Notes: generated from the sequence alone by a model not told the origin. DNA of 64,000 bases from Bin87 sp963663945 (GCA_963663945.1 OY760687.1:1922001-1986000), one strand, 5' to 3'; shown: positions 50,017-59,353, counted from the first letter of the stretch. Numbers and translations are program-made.

Positions 50017-51060
50017 CTAACCGGTCGTCCCGGTGGGCGCCACGTATTCCGCTATGGGGGTTCCTTCCCAACCGGGGTGCAAAGCCCAGCAGTCCGCGTG
50101 ATGCTCCTCCGCGATTTGGAAGGAAGTGGGATATTCCTCAAGGCACTGGTCGGAGGCGTACGGGCATCGCGGTGCGAAACGGCAACCCTCGGGCAGGTTC
50201 GACAGCAGCGGGGGCTGACCGTCAATCGAATACAGGCGGTCGACCCGCTCCTCCAGCTTGGGCACGGAGTTGATCAAGGCCTGAGTGTAGGGGTGGGCTG
50301 GTCGGCTGAAGATGTCGCGAACGTCTCCCTGTTCGATGATACGGCCCGCGTACATCACGGCCACGCGGTCGCACATGCGCGCCACCACGCCAAAGTCGTG
50401 GGTGATGAAGATGATCGCCAAGCCGGTTTCGGCCTGGATTTCCTTCAGGAGCCGAAGGTATTGCAACTGAATAGTCACGTCCAGAGCGGTGGTGGGCTCG
50501 TCGGCGATGATGATGCCCGGTTCGCATGACATGGCGATTGCGCCCACCACGCGCTGTTTCATGCCTCCAGACATCTGGTGCGGGTAGTCGTCGAGCCGAC
50601 GTTCCGGCGCGGCGACGTTCACCTTCCGCAAAGCGTCGACCGCCCGCCCCAACATCGAGCTCTTGTTTTCTTTGTGGGCAATGCCCAGAGCCTCGCGCAA
50701 CTGGTTTCCAATGGTGAACACCGGATTGAGCGAAGTCTGCGGGTCCTGCAGGATCATCGATATCTGACGACCCCGCACGTCGCGCATCTCGTCCTCGCTT
50801 TTCTGCAGGATGTCCTCGCCATTGAGGACTATCTCACCCTCTACGATGCGACCAGCCGGCCGCGGAACCAACCGCAACAGCGACAACGCTGTCATCGTCT
50901 TGCCGCAGCCCGATTCACCAACGATACCCAGGGTCTCGCCCTTCTTGAGATCGAAGGAGATCCCGTCAACAGCCTTAACGGTGGCCGCCCTTGTGAAGAT
51001 GTAGGTCTTGAGGTTGTTGACCTCGAGGATGGTATCCGTGGCAGTTTGTACAGCGGTCAT
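50017..51060 (-). CDS. oppD: Oligopeptide ABC transporter ATPase OppD-like
   Basis: This is the first ATPase of the peptide importer. The 347-residue protein has Walker A GESGCGKTMTALS, QDPQTSLNPVFTIG (Q-loop), the signature MSGGMKQRVVGAIAM, Walker B IIIADEPTTALD and switch IFITHD. The C-terminal cysteine motif CRFAPRCPYASDQC is present. Unlike the orphan relative at 3331-4314, its P-T-T-A-L-D loop is canonical. GAGGGG precedes the ATG by about 9 nt. It follows oppC after a 244-nt gap containing two hairpins. Confidence 0.93.
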   Translation of the reverse strand: MTAVQTATDTILEVNNLKTYIFTRAATVKAVDGISFDLKKGETLGIVGESGCGKTMTALSLLRLVPRPAGRIVEGEIVLNGEDILQKSEDEMRDVRGRQISMILQDPQTSLNPVFTIGNQLREALGIAHKENKSSMLGRAVDALRKVNVAAPERRLDDYPHQMSGGMKQRVVGAIAMSCEPGIIIADEPTTALDVTIQLQYLRLLKEIQAETGLAIIFITHDFGVVARMCDRVAVMYAGRIIEQGDVRDIFSRPAHPYTQALINSVPKLEERVDRLYSIDGQPPLLSNLPEGCRFAPRCPYASDQCLEEYPTSFQIAEEHHADCWALHPGWEGTPIAEYVAPTGTTG

Positions 51061-51201
51061 GGCGGCATTCCCCTCTGCATTGGTTTTGTCGGCCTGTCGG
51101 CTGGCGTCACTAAATTGTGCTGGTCGTGCTGTCTAACTGAACCGTCCCCCAACTCGGGAGACGGAGGCAGTTGTGGCATCTCCGATTTGGTTTGCTTGTT
51201 G

Positions 51202-51249
51202 CGTGCGGCCACAGACCGCACGTGGTTGCTGGATTGTACCAGCAACCAC
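51202..51249 (-). promoter_or_regulatory. Two adjoining hairpins in the oppC-oppD gap
   Basis: CGTGCGG (51202-51208) pairs with CCGCACG (51216-51222). Immediately next, GTGGTTGCTGG (51222-51232) pairs perfectly with CCAGCAACCAC (51239-51249). They share one base and lack a T-run on the minus strand, so mRNA processing or stability control is more likely than termination. Confidence 0.6.
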
Positions 51250-51304
51250 CAGGATCGGCGAGATTATAGCGTGTTGGTCACTTGATGTGGCTGTCCACGG
51301 CAAC

Positions 51305-52402
51305 CTACACGTTCCTCAGCTTGGGATCCAACCGGTCCCGAAGCCAGTCGCCGAGCAGGTTCATCGACAGCACCGTCAGCACAATTGCCAGGCAGGGGAA
51401 CATGAAGATCCAGTATGAACTGGTGATCACCTCGCGCCCGTCAGCGGCCATCAAGCCCCAGGCGGGGTTGGGACGCGGTATCCCTGCTCCCAGGAAGCTC
51501 AACGTGGCCTCCAGGATGATCACGTGCCCGACTTCCAGCGTAGCCAGCACGATAACCGTGTTGAATACGTTGGGGAAGATATGCCGCATCATGATCCGCA
51601 CGTTGGAGGCTCCGGCTACCCGGGCCCGGTCAATGAAGTCCCGCTCGCGAATCGCCAGCGCTTCGCCTCGGATCACCCGGGCGTAACGAGCCCACAGCAG
51701 AAGTGCGATGACGATGATGACGGTGCTGAACCCGGAACCGATGGCAACCACGAGCGTCAGCGCAAGCAGTATGGACGGAAATGCCAGTTTGATGTCCACA
51801 ATGCGCATCAAAAAAGCGTCAAGGAAACCGCCGCGGTACGCTGCCAGCATTCCCAGCCCAGTGCCCAATATTCCGCCCAACAAGATGGCGAGACACGAGA
51901 CTGCCAGAGAGATGCGGGCGCCGTGCATCATTCGGCTCAGCACGTCCCGGCCCTGCTTATCCGTACCGAAAGGATATTCCCAACTCCCGCCTTCCTGGAT
52001 ACGGACCACGGTCTCGCCCAGGTCCACCTCGCCGTTGGCGTTGGCGTCTACCAGCGTGGCAACACCACTGTCCAGATTACGGCGGGCGTTGTTGAGGCTG
52101 ATCTCATTGGGGTTCTTGTCCCTCACACGCTGCACTACGACCTGGCTTTTTTCGCTGTCAGAGACCCAACCCGGGGGTTCGAGGGCCCGGTCCAAATCAC
52201 CGATCGTACTGTGATGGGGAGACAGGAGGTCGGCGAAAATCGCGGGAATGACAAGCAGGAAAATCAGGATGAACGTCGGGATCACCGGAAAACGGCGGAC
52301 TTCCCCCCATACGCGTCCCATTGATAACCCGCGAGCGCCGGCGACGGCCTCTGCTACCGCCCCAGTCGGTCCGCCCGGTGGCGCGCTTGTTTGAACAGCC
52401 AT
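51305..52402 (-). CDS. oppC: Oligopeptide ABC transporter permease OppC-like
   Basis: This inner-membrane permease has 365 residues. The first membrane span (about 35-58) is followed by a long extracytoplasmic loop (about 60-140) with SPHHSTIGDLDRALEPPGW and the DKQGRDVLSRMMHGARISL segment that introduces the permease core. Five further spans follow, with the EAA-type coupling motif RGEALAIRERDFIDRARVAGASNVRIMMRHIFPN, split here as two short stretches. GGGGAG lies 6 nt before the ATG. It is 69 nt behind oppB. Confidence 0.93.
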   Translation of the reverse strand: MAVQTSAPPGGPTGAVAEAVAGARGLSMGRVWGEVRRFPVIPTFILIFLLVIPAIFADLLSPHHSTIGDLDRALEPPGWVSDSEKSQVVVQRVRDKNPNEISLNNARRNLDSGVATLVDANANGEVDLGETVVRIQEGGSWEYPFGTDKQGRDVLSRMMHGARISLAVSCLAILLGGILGTGLGMLAAYRGGFLDAFLMRIVDIKLAFPSILLALTLVVAIGSGFSTVIIVIALLLWARYARVIRGEALAIRERDFIDRARVAGASNVRIMMRHIFPNVFNTVIVLATLEVGHVIILEATLSFLGAGIPRPNPAWGLMAADGREVITSSYWIFMFPCLAIVLTVLSMNLLGDWLRDRLDPKLRNV

Positions 52403-52471
52403 TTGTTTCTCCCCTAGACTCTACAGCGTCACGATTGGTCTGGCGCAATCCTTCCAAATCTGGGTCCGTCT

Positions 52472-53389
52472 CTAGCCGTAACGGATGCGCGGGTCAACGT
52501 AGGCGTACGTAATGTCGGTGACGATGTTAATGCCGACATAGAGCAGCGCGAACAGCATCACAACCGCTTGGACTACGATGTGGTCTTTGGAGTTGATGGC
52601 TTCGATGACCATGAGACCCAATCCTGGCCAGGCGAACACCGTTTCGATCACCACAGAACCAGTGATCAACACCGCGAAGATGAGGCTGAAATACGTCAGT
52701 GGCCCGATCAACGCGTTGCGGAAGCAGTGTTTCCACACAATCTTCCATTCCGGTATCCCTTTGATGCGGGCCAACTTCACGTATTCGGTGTCCAGCACGT
52801 CCAGCATCGAAGAGCGGGTCAACCGCATGATCGCCGCCACGTTGTAATAGCCCAACGCGAAGCCGGGCAAGAGCATGTGCTTCAACCCGCCTCTGCCGGA
52901 GGTTGGTAACCAGCCGAGTTGCACCGCGAACAGCCACATCAGTATCAAGCCAACGGCGAAAGTTGGCGCAGACTGGCCCAATATGGCGAACATTTTGCCG
53001 CCGGCGTCGAACCAGGAATCTTTTCTCACCGCCGATAAAACCCCGATAGGGAAAGCGATTATCCCGGTGATTACCAGCGCAAACGATGACAACTGCACCG
53101 TGGCCGGCAAACGCTCCGCAATCAACTCCAGCACCGGTCGGTCCCACCGGAACGACACTCCCAGGTCTCCCGTCATCAGGCGTCGCATGTAGGTGAAGTA
53201 TTGGACATGAAGAGGCTTGTTGAGCCCCCAACTCTCCCGCAGGCGTTCAATCTGTTCCTTGCCCGCCTCGTCGTCCAGGATCGCTGCCAGCGGGTCTCCC
53301 GCAATACGTGACAGCGCGAAGACGATGAGGCTGATGACGAACACCGCCAGCAGTCCCTGCAAAATCCTTAGCACGATGAATCGCTGCAT
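52472..53389 (-). CDS. oppB: Oligopeptide ABC transporter permease OppB-like
   Basis: This inner-membrane permease has 305 residues and six predicted spans. The N-terminus (RFIVLRILQGLLAVFVISLIVF) and AGDPLAAILDDEAGKEQIERLR are typical of the family. The coupling loop is SSMLDVLDTEYVKLARIKGIPEWKIVWKHCFRN, broken into two motifs, and it ends YAYVDPRIRYG. GGGGTC lies 7 nt before the ATG. It follows a hairpin after the oppA1 gene. Confidence 0.94.
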   Translation of the reverse strand: MQRFIVLRILQGLLAVFVISLIVFALSRIAGDPLAAILDDEAGKEQIERLRESWGLNKPLHVQYFTYMRRLMTGDLGVSFRWDRPVLELIAERLPATVQLSSFALVITGIIAFPIGVLSAVRKDSWFDAGGKMFAILGQSAPTFAVGLILMWLFAVQLGWLPTSGRGGLKHMLLPGFALGYYNVAAIMRLTRSSMLDVLDTEYVKLARIKGIPEWKIVWKHCFRNALIGPLTYFSLIFAVLITGSVVIETVFAWPGLGLMVIEAINSKDHIVVQAVVMLFALLYVGINIVTDITYAYVDPRIRYG

Positions 53390-53469
53390 GTTACTGACCC
53401 CACTTACAATCCCGTCGGTGGAGCGGTATCCGTAGATCCGTCCGCATTTTCAGTGCGTGGCGCTGTCCT

Positions 53470-53506
53470 GCCCCTGACGCTGTATCTTTCTCGCAGCGTC
53501 AGGGGC
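53470..53506 (-). terminator. Hairpin after the downstream oppA copy
   Basis: A perfect 13-bp stem (GCCCCTGACGCTG with CAGCGTCAGGGGC) closes an 11-nt loop between oppA and oppB. It lacks a T-run and probably lowers read-through or protects the oppA mRNA 3' end. Nearly the same arms follow the other oppA copy. Confidence 0.75.
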
Positions 53507-53531
53507 GAGTGTCAGAGCAACCCGACTTGCA

Positions 53532-55460
53532 CTATTCACGCACGCCCTTCACATATTCCAGGTAGATGAATGTCCCGTTGTTGGGCCCAAGGAAGACATA
53601 TTCGGACACGACATCGGGATCAATGGTGGCGCTGATGGGAAGGGTCCAACCCGGCAACACGCCAACCTGCTCGTATATCTCGTCCGAGACCTTCTGCCAC
53701 AAATGGGTGGCATCTGACTCATTCAACGCCCTGAGAGCTTGTTCCTTGTAATTCTGGATGTCGTCGCTGGTGTACATGCGGAAGAAGCGTTCCGCGCTGT
53801 AGTAGAAGTGGACGCGGGTGTCGATGGGCGCGGCCGGACCGCGATGCGGGTAGATGCAGCAGTCGGTGTTCAGGCCGCGATATTCGTTTCGCCAGTTGGA
53901 GAACTCGATGGGTTCAATCACCGGTTCCAACCCGATCTGAGACCAGTACCCGGACATCGCCTCGAGCATGTCCGGGATCTCAGGAACTCCGCCCAGCGGG
54001 TACGAAATCACTCGGAATGAGAACCCGTTGGGGAATCCTGCTTCGGCCAGCAACTGTTTGGCGGCCTCGGGGTCATAGCCGTAATATTCGTCCCACTTGT
54101 CTTCCCATGCCGGGTTGTAACCCGCCGGGAAGTCGGGCACGATGCCGCCGATCCAATGGTGTTCGCCGGCGCCACCGAAGATGGCTTCGTTGATGGCGTC
54201 GCGGTCGATCGCCTTGTTCATGGCGATGCGAACCGTGCGCCCGGTCTCGCCCGGAATGCTCCACGGCAATTCTTCGTCCCGATGGTTCACGATATCGAAC
54301 TCTTCCACGTACCCTTCAGGGGTCTCGCCAGTGGAGTAGTACAAACCGCCGAAGATTGCCCAGGCCATGGTGGCCGTAACCGACGAGTCGACCACTTCCA
54401 GTCCGTCGTCTATCGCATCCTGCAACAGCGCCCGGTTTACCGATCCGATGTGAGCCTCCCGCGCCTGCATGATCGCCAGGCGGGTGGCCGGTTCCCGGAC
54501 GTCCTTGATCTCGATTTCACTGAAATCCGGGTCAACGCGCCAATGGTCGTAGGTCACCTCGGACCATTGCCAGCCGACCCCCTCTTCGAAGCTCACGTAT
54601 TCATAAGGGCCGGTTCGGGCTGACTTTTCCGCCACGAGATCCCGGCTCGCCAGGCAGTAACCCAGGTTGAGACCGGATTCGTTGTTTCCGTAGTCTGCCG
54701 CACCATTGGGGCAGGACTGATCCCATTGGGCCTTGCTGCTGATCGGCATGCCGCGGAAGCCGGATAGCCAGTAGACGAAGTCCACGGCCGGCCGCTTCTG
54801 CATCACCATATTCAGCTCGTAGTCGTTCACGACCTCCACGGCCGCACCCGGGTTGGACCGGAAATAGTCCGAATAGGAAGCGCGACAATCAGGATTGGTG
54901 TAGTAGGCAAGAGAATGTTGCACGTCCTGGGCAGTGAACTCGCCCCAATCGTCATGCCAGCGGACGCCCTGGCGCAGCTTGAAATTCCAGACAAGCCCAT
55001 CATCTGAAATGCTCCATTCCGTGGCCAGCGTCGGCTCGTACTCACCGTCATAACGATTGGCGTCCACCATGAATTCCGCGGACATCCGGTAGTTCACCAC
55101 GCCCGAACCGGTCACCTCGCAGTCCAACATCGATTCCAGTGACGGTGGGTCCAGCACCACGATGAGCCGTTCCGAGACCAGCTCACCTCCCTGCTGGGTC
55201 ACCGGAGCAGTCGGCCGGGGCGTAGACTGCAGCACGGACGAGCGCTGCGTCGGGGTTGGCAAGGCGCCGCTGGCTACCGGCGTATTGGTCGCCCGCACCA
55301 CTGGAGTGTTGGTGGGAGCCTCCGCCTGCGGAGCCGCAGTGGCCTGCGCTACCGGAGCGGTGGGTTCCTGGGTGCCGCCGCACGCCACAAGGAAGGTCGT
55401 GAGCGCCAAGGTTACGATCAAAGCGATCACCGGAAGTCTTAATTGTTGTCTGATTGACAT
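53532..55460 (-). CDS. oppA: Oligopeptide-binding lipoprotein (first of two paralogues)
   Basis: This is an extracytoplasmic family-5 solute-binding protein of 642 residues. A signal peptide ends in the lipobox LVAC-GG, followed by a Thr/Pro/Ala-rich stalk of about 90 residues and the peptide-binding domain. The domain includes DGLVWNFKLRQGVRWHDDWGEF split as two motifs, FTAQDVQHSLAYY, VRIAMNKAIDRDAINEAIFGG, YGYDPEAAKQLLAEAGFPNGF, and the end LEYVKGVRE. GGAGAG lies about 6 nt before ATG 55460; the open frame upstream does not resemble the paralogue. It is closely related to the next gene upstream, an evident tandem duplication. Confidence 0.95.
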   Translation of the reverse strand: MSIRQQLRLPVIALIVTLALTTFLVACGGTQEPTAPVAQATAAPQAEAPTNTPVVRATNTPVASGALPTPTQRSSVLQSTPRPTAPVTQQGGELVSERLIVVLDPPSLESMLDCEVTGSGVVNYRMSAEFMVDANRYDGEYEPTLATEWSISDDGLVWNFKLRQGVRWHDDWGEFTAQDVQHSLAYYTNPDCRASYSDYFRSNPGAAVEVVNDYELNMVMQKRPAVDFVYWLSGFRGMPISSKAQWDQSCPNGAADYGNNESGLNLGYCLASRDLVAEKSARTGPYEYVSFEEGVGWQWSEVTYDHWRVDPDFSEIEIKDVREPATRLAIMQAREAHIGSVNRALLQDAIDDGLEVVDSSVTATMAWAIFGGLYYSTGETPEGYVEEFDIVNHRDEELPWSIPGETGRTVRIAMNKAIDRDAINEAIFGGAGEHHWIGGIVPDFPAGYNPAWEDKWDEYYGYDPEAAKQLLAEAGFPNGFSFRVISYPLGGVPEIPDMLEAMSGYWSQIGLEPVIEPIEFSNWRNEYRGLNTDCCIYPHRGPAAPIDTRVHFYYSAERFFRMYTSDDIQNYKEQALRALNESDATHLWQKVSDEIYEQVGVLPGWTLPISATIDPDVVSEYVFLGPNNGTFIYLEYVKGVRE

Positions 55461-55526
55461 TTTGCTCTCCAGGATGGCAATCGGTTGGAACCTATGGCCC
55501 GTCGATTGTTCGTTGTGATGCGCTGC

Positions 55527-55569
55527 GTTGCCCCTGGCGCCACGACGTGGGCGCAGCGTCAGGGGCAAC
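55527..55569 (-). terminator. Hairpin after the upstream oppA copy
   Basis: GTTGCCCCTGGCGC pairs with GCGTCAGGGGCAAC (14 bp with one G-U) around a 15-nt loop. Its 10-11 bp core matches the hairpin after the other oppA, so the hairpin was duplicated with the gene. Confidence 0.7.
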
Positions 55570-55591
55570 TGTCCGAACGCGCAGGCCCACG

Positions 55592-57553
55592 CTATTCACG
55601 CACGCCCTTTACGTATTCCAGGTATATGAAGCTTCCCTGGTTCGGGCCCAGGAAAATGTACTCGGCCACCACGTCCGGGTCGATGGTCGCGCTAATGGGC
55701 ATCGTCCACCCGGGGATGGTGCCAACTTCGTTGAAGAGTTCGTCGGAAACTTTTAGCCAGTCGGTGGTGGCGTCGGCTTCATTCAGCGCTCGCAGGGCTT
55801 TGTTCTTGTGCTCCTGAATGGAGTCGCTGGTGTACGCGCGGAAAAACCGCTCGGCGCTGAAGTAGAAGTGCACGCGAGTGTCGATCGGCGCCGCCGGTCC
55901 ACGGAAGCCGTAGACACAGCAGTCGGTGTCAAGGCCGCGGTAATGGTTCCGCCAGTTGGAGAACTCAATTGGATCCAATTCCGGATCGAGGCCAATCTCA
56001 GACCAGAATTTGGCCATCGCTTCCATCTGGTCTGGCAGTTCGGGAACGCCGCCCAAGACGAACACCGGAACGCGGAACGAGAACCCGTTGGGATAACCGG
56101 CTTCGACTAGCAATTCACGAGCCTTTTCCGGATCATATCCGTAGAGCTCATCCCACTTGGCCTCCCAATCCGGGTTGAAGCCGCCCGGGAAGTCCGGCAC
56201 CAGGGTGGCCACCCATTGCCGTCCGCCGACGCCTTGGTAGATGGCTTCATTGATCTGATCGCGGTCGATAGCTTTGTTCATAGCCATCCGAACCAGCTTT
56301 CCCGATTCGCCGGGTTCGCTCCAGGGCAACTTTTCGTCGCGAGCCGCTACGATGTCATAACTCGAACGGATATCCGCCTGCTCTTCCGCAGAAAGATCGG
56401 TTGGCACTCCTTTTTCGCCGGTGGCGAAATACATGCCTCCAAAGATGGCGAATGCCGTCACCGACCTGACTGAACTGTCAACCACTTCCAGTCCATCGTC
56501 AACGGCGTCCTGAATCAAGGCCCGGTTAATGGTGGCAATGTGTCCTTCGCGGGCCTGCATGATGGCCAGGCGGGTGGCCGATTCGCGGACGTCCTTGATC
56601 TCAATCTCGGCGAAATCAGCGTTCACGCGCCAGTGGTCGTAGTCAACCCGCTTCCATTCCCAGCCGACGCCTTCTTGGAAGCTCACGAATTCGTACGGTC
56701 CGGTGCGCGCCGCTTTTTCCGCTACCGCATCCCGGCTCTGTATGCAATACCCCAGGGGGAGGCCGGATTCATTCTCTCCGTAGTCAGCTTCTCCGTTGGG
56801 GCACGCCTGGTCCCACTGGGCTTTGCTGCTGTGAGGGATGCCGCGATAGCCTGAGTACCAGTAGAGGAAGTCAACCGCGGAGCGGCGCTTCATGTGAATG
56901 TTGACCTCGTAGTCATTGACGATTTCCACGTCGCCGCCCGGGTCGCTCCGGAAATAGTCGGAGTAAGACGCGCGGCAATCTGGGTTGGTGTAGTAGGCCA
57001 TGGAGTGCTTGACGTCCCGGGCGGTGAATTCTCCCCAGTCGTCGTGCCACCGCACGCCCTGCCGCAGCTTGAAGTTCCACAGGCGGCCGTCGGCGCTGAT
57101 GCTCCACTCCGTAGACAGCATGGGCTCATATGAACCGTCGAAACGACTGGCGTCCACCATCCATTCCGCTGACATGCGGTAGTTGAGGACACCAGAACCG
57201 GTCACCTCGCAGTCCAGCATCGACTCCAGCGAAGGCGGATCAGCGACCAGGATCAGCCGGTCAGTTACCAATTCCCCGTCGGTTTGCGGAGCGAGGGTCG
57301 GCCGGGGCGTTGCCTGCAGCACGGAGGCGCGTTGCGTTGGCGTGGGTAAGGCTGCGCCTGCGGTCGGAGTGTTGGTCGCCCGCACCACCGGCGTATTCGT
57401 CGGCGATTCGACCTGTGGGGCCGCAGGCGCTGCGGTCGCGGCTACGGGAGCGGCTGCTTCCTGGGCCCCGCCGCACCCAACGATAAACGCGGTGATCGTC
57501 AGGGCCGTTATCAAAGCGATTGATGGAAGTTTCAAGTGCCTACTGATTGACAT
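55592..57553 (-). CDS. oppA: Oligopeptide-binding lipoprotein (second of two paralogues, promoter-proximal)
   Basis: This 653-residue paralogue of the adjoining oppA has a lipobox IVGC-GG, a Thr/Pro/Ala stalk and a family-5 binding domain. The same landmarks occur: LRQGVRWHDDWGEFTARD, VRMAMNKAIDRDQINEAIYQG, YGYDPEKARELLVEAGYPNG and the ending LEYVKGVRE. It carries a short insertion around EKGVPTDLSAEEQADIR absent from the other copy. GGAGG lies 7 nt before ATG 57553. It is the first gene of the operon, directly behind the promoter, so it is probably the most abundant product. Confidence 0.95.
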   Translation of the reverse strand: MSISRHLKLPSIALITALTITAFIVGCGGAQEAAAPVAATAAPAAPQVESPTNTPVVRATNTPTAGAALPTPTQRASVLQATPRPTLAPQTDGELVTDRLILVADPPSLESMLDCEVTGSGVLNYRMSAEWMVDASRFDGSYEPMLSTEWSISADGRLWNFKLRQGVRWHDDWGEFTARDVKHSMAYYTNPDCRASYSDYFRSDPGGDVEIVNDYEVNIHMKRRSAVDFLYWYSGYRGIPHSSKAQWDQACPNGEADYGENESGLPLGYCIQSRDAVAEKAARTGPYEFVSFQEGVGWEWKRVDYDHWRVNADFAEIEIKDVRESATRLAIMQAREGHIATINRALIQDAVDDGLEVVDSSVRSVTAFAIFGGMYFATGEKGVPTDLSAEEQADIRSSYDIVAARDEKLPWSEPGESGKLVRMAMNKAIDRDQINEAIYQGVGGRQWVATLVPDFPGGFNPDWEAKWDELYGYDPEKARELLVEAGYPNGFSFRVPVFVLGGVPELPDQMEAMAKFWSEIGLDPELDPIEFSNWRNHYRGLDTDCCVYGFRGPAAPIDTRVHFYFSAERFFRAYTSDSIQEHKNKALRALNEADATTDWLKVSDELFNEVGTIPGWTMPISATIDPDVVAEYIFLGPNQGSFIYLEYVKGVRE

Positions 57554-57611
57554 GTTCTTCCTCCAGATTCGCGTTCGGTGCACACGATTTCGCGTGCCAA
57601 CCATGCGCCAT

Positions 57612-57635
57612 TGCGATAGCGACAATGCGATAGCG
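57612..57635. repeat. Direct repeat at the opp transcription start
   Basis: TGCGATAGCG occurs twice (57612-57621 and 57626-57635), 14 bp apart start to start, at and just after the predicted start point of the opp promoter. It could be a regulator site. Confidence 0.55.
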
Positions 57636-57640
57636 TGAGC

Positions 57641-57670
57641 ACTATAGGAAATTGCGACGATTAACGTCAA
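57641..57670 (-). promoter_or_regulatory. Promoter of the opp operon
   Basis: On the minus strand -35 TTGACG (57665-57670) and -10 TATAGT (57641-57646) are 18 bp apart, each one base off consensus. It lies in the AT-rich gap upstream of oppA, with a leader of about 80 nt. A second candidate farther upstream is TTGTTA, 18 bp, GATAAT. Confidence 0.75.
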
Positions 57671-57865
57671 ACAGCGAAATCTTGGCAGTATAGGCCTGTT
57701 TCGTTAATTAATTATCTAATTTGACATGATAACGTAACAATATCGCAGAACCTGCCTACTTCATGCGGCCACGATGACGACATCACCAAATATTCACGTC
57801 AATAATACGGATATGTAATATAATGCATCGCGATATATAGGAAGTGATGATACAAACAATTACGT

Positions 57866-57900
57866 GGCGGGCGCCCTCCCAAATGAGGAGGGCGCCCGCC
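57866..57900 (-). terminator. Terminator of the LLM gene upstream of opp
   Basis: A perfect 14-bp stem (GGCGGGCGCCCTCC with GGAGGGCGCCCGCC) closes a 7-nt loop. On the minus strand it follows the LLM stop codon by 35 nt and is followed by T-rich sequence, separating it from the opp promoter. Confidence 0.85.
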
Positions 57901-57935
57901 GCGGCTTTTGGGTATCCCGAGAACGTGATACGAGG

Positions 57936-58778
57936 CTACATCACAGCCTCAGCGATCCGGTCGATCTCGTCCAGCGCGCTGGCGTTTGTGGTGTCACCGA
58001 GCCTTATGATCACCCGATTGGCGCCGGCTTCCTCGAACCTGGACATGGTGTCGCGGTCCGGAGCCTGGCCGAAAACCGTGATATCAATGCCCGATGGGTC
58101 CCTGCCGGAGGCGTCGGCGAGCTCTTCGATGGCGGCCTTTCCGGCGGCGATTTGGTCCGGGCTCGCGGCAGTCGGCATCCATCCGTCGCCCCATCGAGCC
58201 ACCCGGCGGAACACGTTCCTCGCGTTTCCTCCCAGCAGCACGGGCGGGCCACCCTCCTGGGCGGGTTTCGGGTTGCACTGCACCAACGGGAAGTCATAGT
58301 ACTGCCCGTGGTATTCGGCAGCGTCCTGCGTCCACAGGGCACGCATCACCTCGATGGCTTCTCGAGCTTGCGTCCACCGGTGGTCGAAGTCACCGCCCAT
58401 GACCTCCGTTTCTTCCCGCAACCATCCGGTTCCGATGCCCAGGATGAAACGCCCTCCCGAAAACCTGTCCAGCGTCGATATGGCGCCGGCCAGTACCAAC
58501 GGGTTGCGCTCGGGGATCAGCGTGATGCCCGTGCCCAACTTTATCCGGGAGGTGACCGCCGACGCCCTGGCCAACCCTATATAGGGATCTCCCATGTCGG
58601 CCATGTACGGTGGGATCGACCCGTCCGGTGATCCGGGGTACTTGGACACGGGGTTGACTGGCATCACCGGGTGCTCCGGCAGCCAGATGGACTCAAACCC
58701 GGCGTTTTCCGCCCGCGCAGCGATATCAGCCACGTCTATAGAATTCGTCGAAATCGACATGTTCAAACCGATGTCCAT
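57936..58778 (-). CDS. LLM-class F420-dependent oxidoreductase
   Basis: This 280-residue luciferase-like TIM-barrel enzyme has the opening MDIGLNMSISTNSIDVADIA, then FESIWLPEHPV, the RIKLGTGITLIPERNPLVLA strand region and FSGGRFILGIGTGWLREE. The next blocks are REAIEVMRALWTQDAAEYHG, then QEGGPPVLLGGNARNVFRRVARWGDGWMP (in two parts). This pattern is typical of F420-dependent members. GGAGGC lies about 5 nt before ATG 58778; the open frame upstream is not conserved. It ends before a strong terminator. It is a different subfamily from the protein at 26162-27187. Confidence 0.9.
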   Translation of the reverse strand: MDIGLNMSISTNSIDVADIAARAENAGFESIWLPEHPVMPVNPVSKYPGSPDGSIPPYMADMGDPYIGLARASAVTSRIKLGTGITLIPERNPLVLAGAISTLDRFSGGRFILGIGTGWLREETEVMGGDFDHRWTQAREAIEVMRALWTQDAAEYHGQYYDFPLVQCNPKPAQEGGPPVLLGGNARNVFRRVARWGDGWMPTAASPDQIAAGKAAIEELADASGRDPSGIDITVFGQAPDRDTMSRFEEAGANRVIIRLGDTTNASALDEIDRIAEAVM

Positions 58779-58933
58779 TTTTGCCTCCAGAGGCCAGCGC
58801 CGCACGCCGGGTTTGCCGGGATAATAGCATCGGCCTTGATGCCCGTCCATGCGGCGTTCAAGTAGCCGATGATATACTGATTGGTAGCATTTCTTCTTTT
58901 CGAAAATCGCACGTTCATAATCGGGAAACTTCG

Positions 58934-59323
58934 ATGCCTCTATACGTAATGCTCGCCAGCTTTACCGGTCGTGGCCGCCGCATGGGCCAGGAAAATCCCA
59001 ACCTGCTGGGAGAGGCCGCAACCGACGCGGAAACACCGAGCAGCAAGGTGCTGACTCAATACGCGGTCCTGGGTCGCTATGACTTTGTCATCATCACGGA
59101 GGCAGAGGACAATCAGTCCGCCGCAAGGCTGTCGCTTGATCTGGGCGTGCGCGCCGGCTTGAATATCGAAACACTGCCGGCTCTGCCCATTGGTATCCTT
59201 TCGGATGAGGAGCACCTCAGCATCTTGAGGGACGTGGCGGTGGCTCTCACGGTCCCGGATGGCCCGGATGAGGGCGGTCAGGAAACCGACGACTCCTGGC
59301 GATTACCCGACGAACCCGACTAG
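58934..59323 (+). CDS. GYD-domain protein
   Basis: This small 129-residue ferredoxin-fold protein matches the GYD domain: MPLYVMLASFTGRGRR at the start, then VLGRYDFVIITEAEDNQSAARLSLDLG, where the family has G-x-Y-D. The acidic C-terminal tail is probably disordered. Function is unknown. It is divergent from the LLM gene and 30 nt upstream of thiD, so likely co-transcribed with thiD. Confidence 0.82.
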   Translation: MPLYVMLASFTGRGRRMGQENPNLLGEAATDAETPSSKVLTQYAVLGRYDFVIITEAEDNQSAARLSLDLGVRAGLNIETLPALPIGILSDEEHLSILRDVAVALTVPDGPDEGGQETDDSWRLPDEPD

Positions 59324-59353
59324 ACGCCACCGAATTTGCAAGCGGGAACTGGT

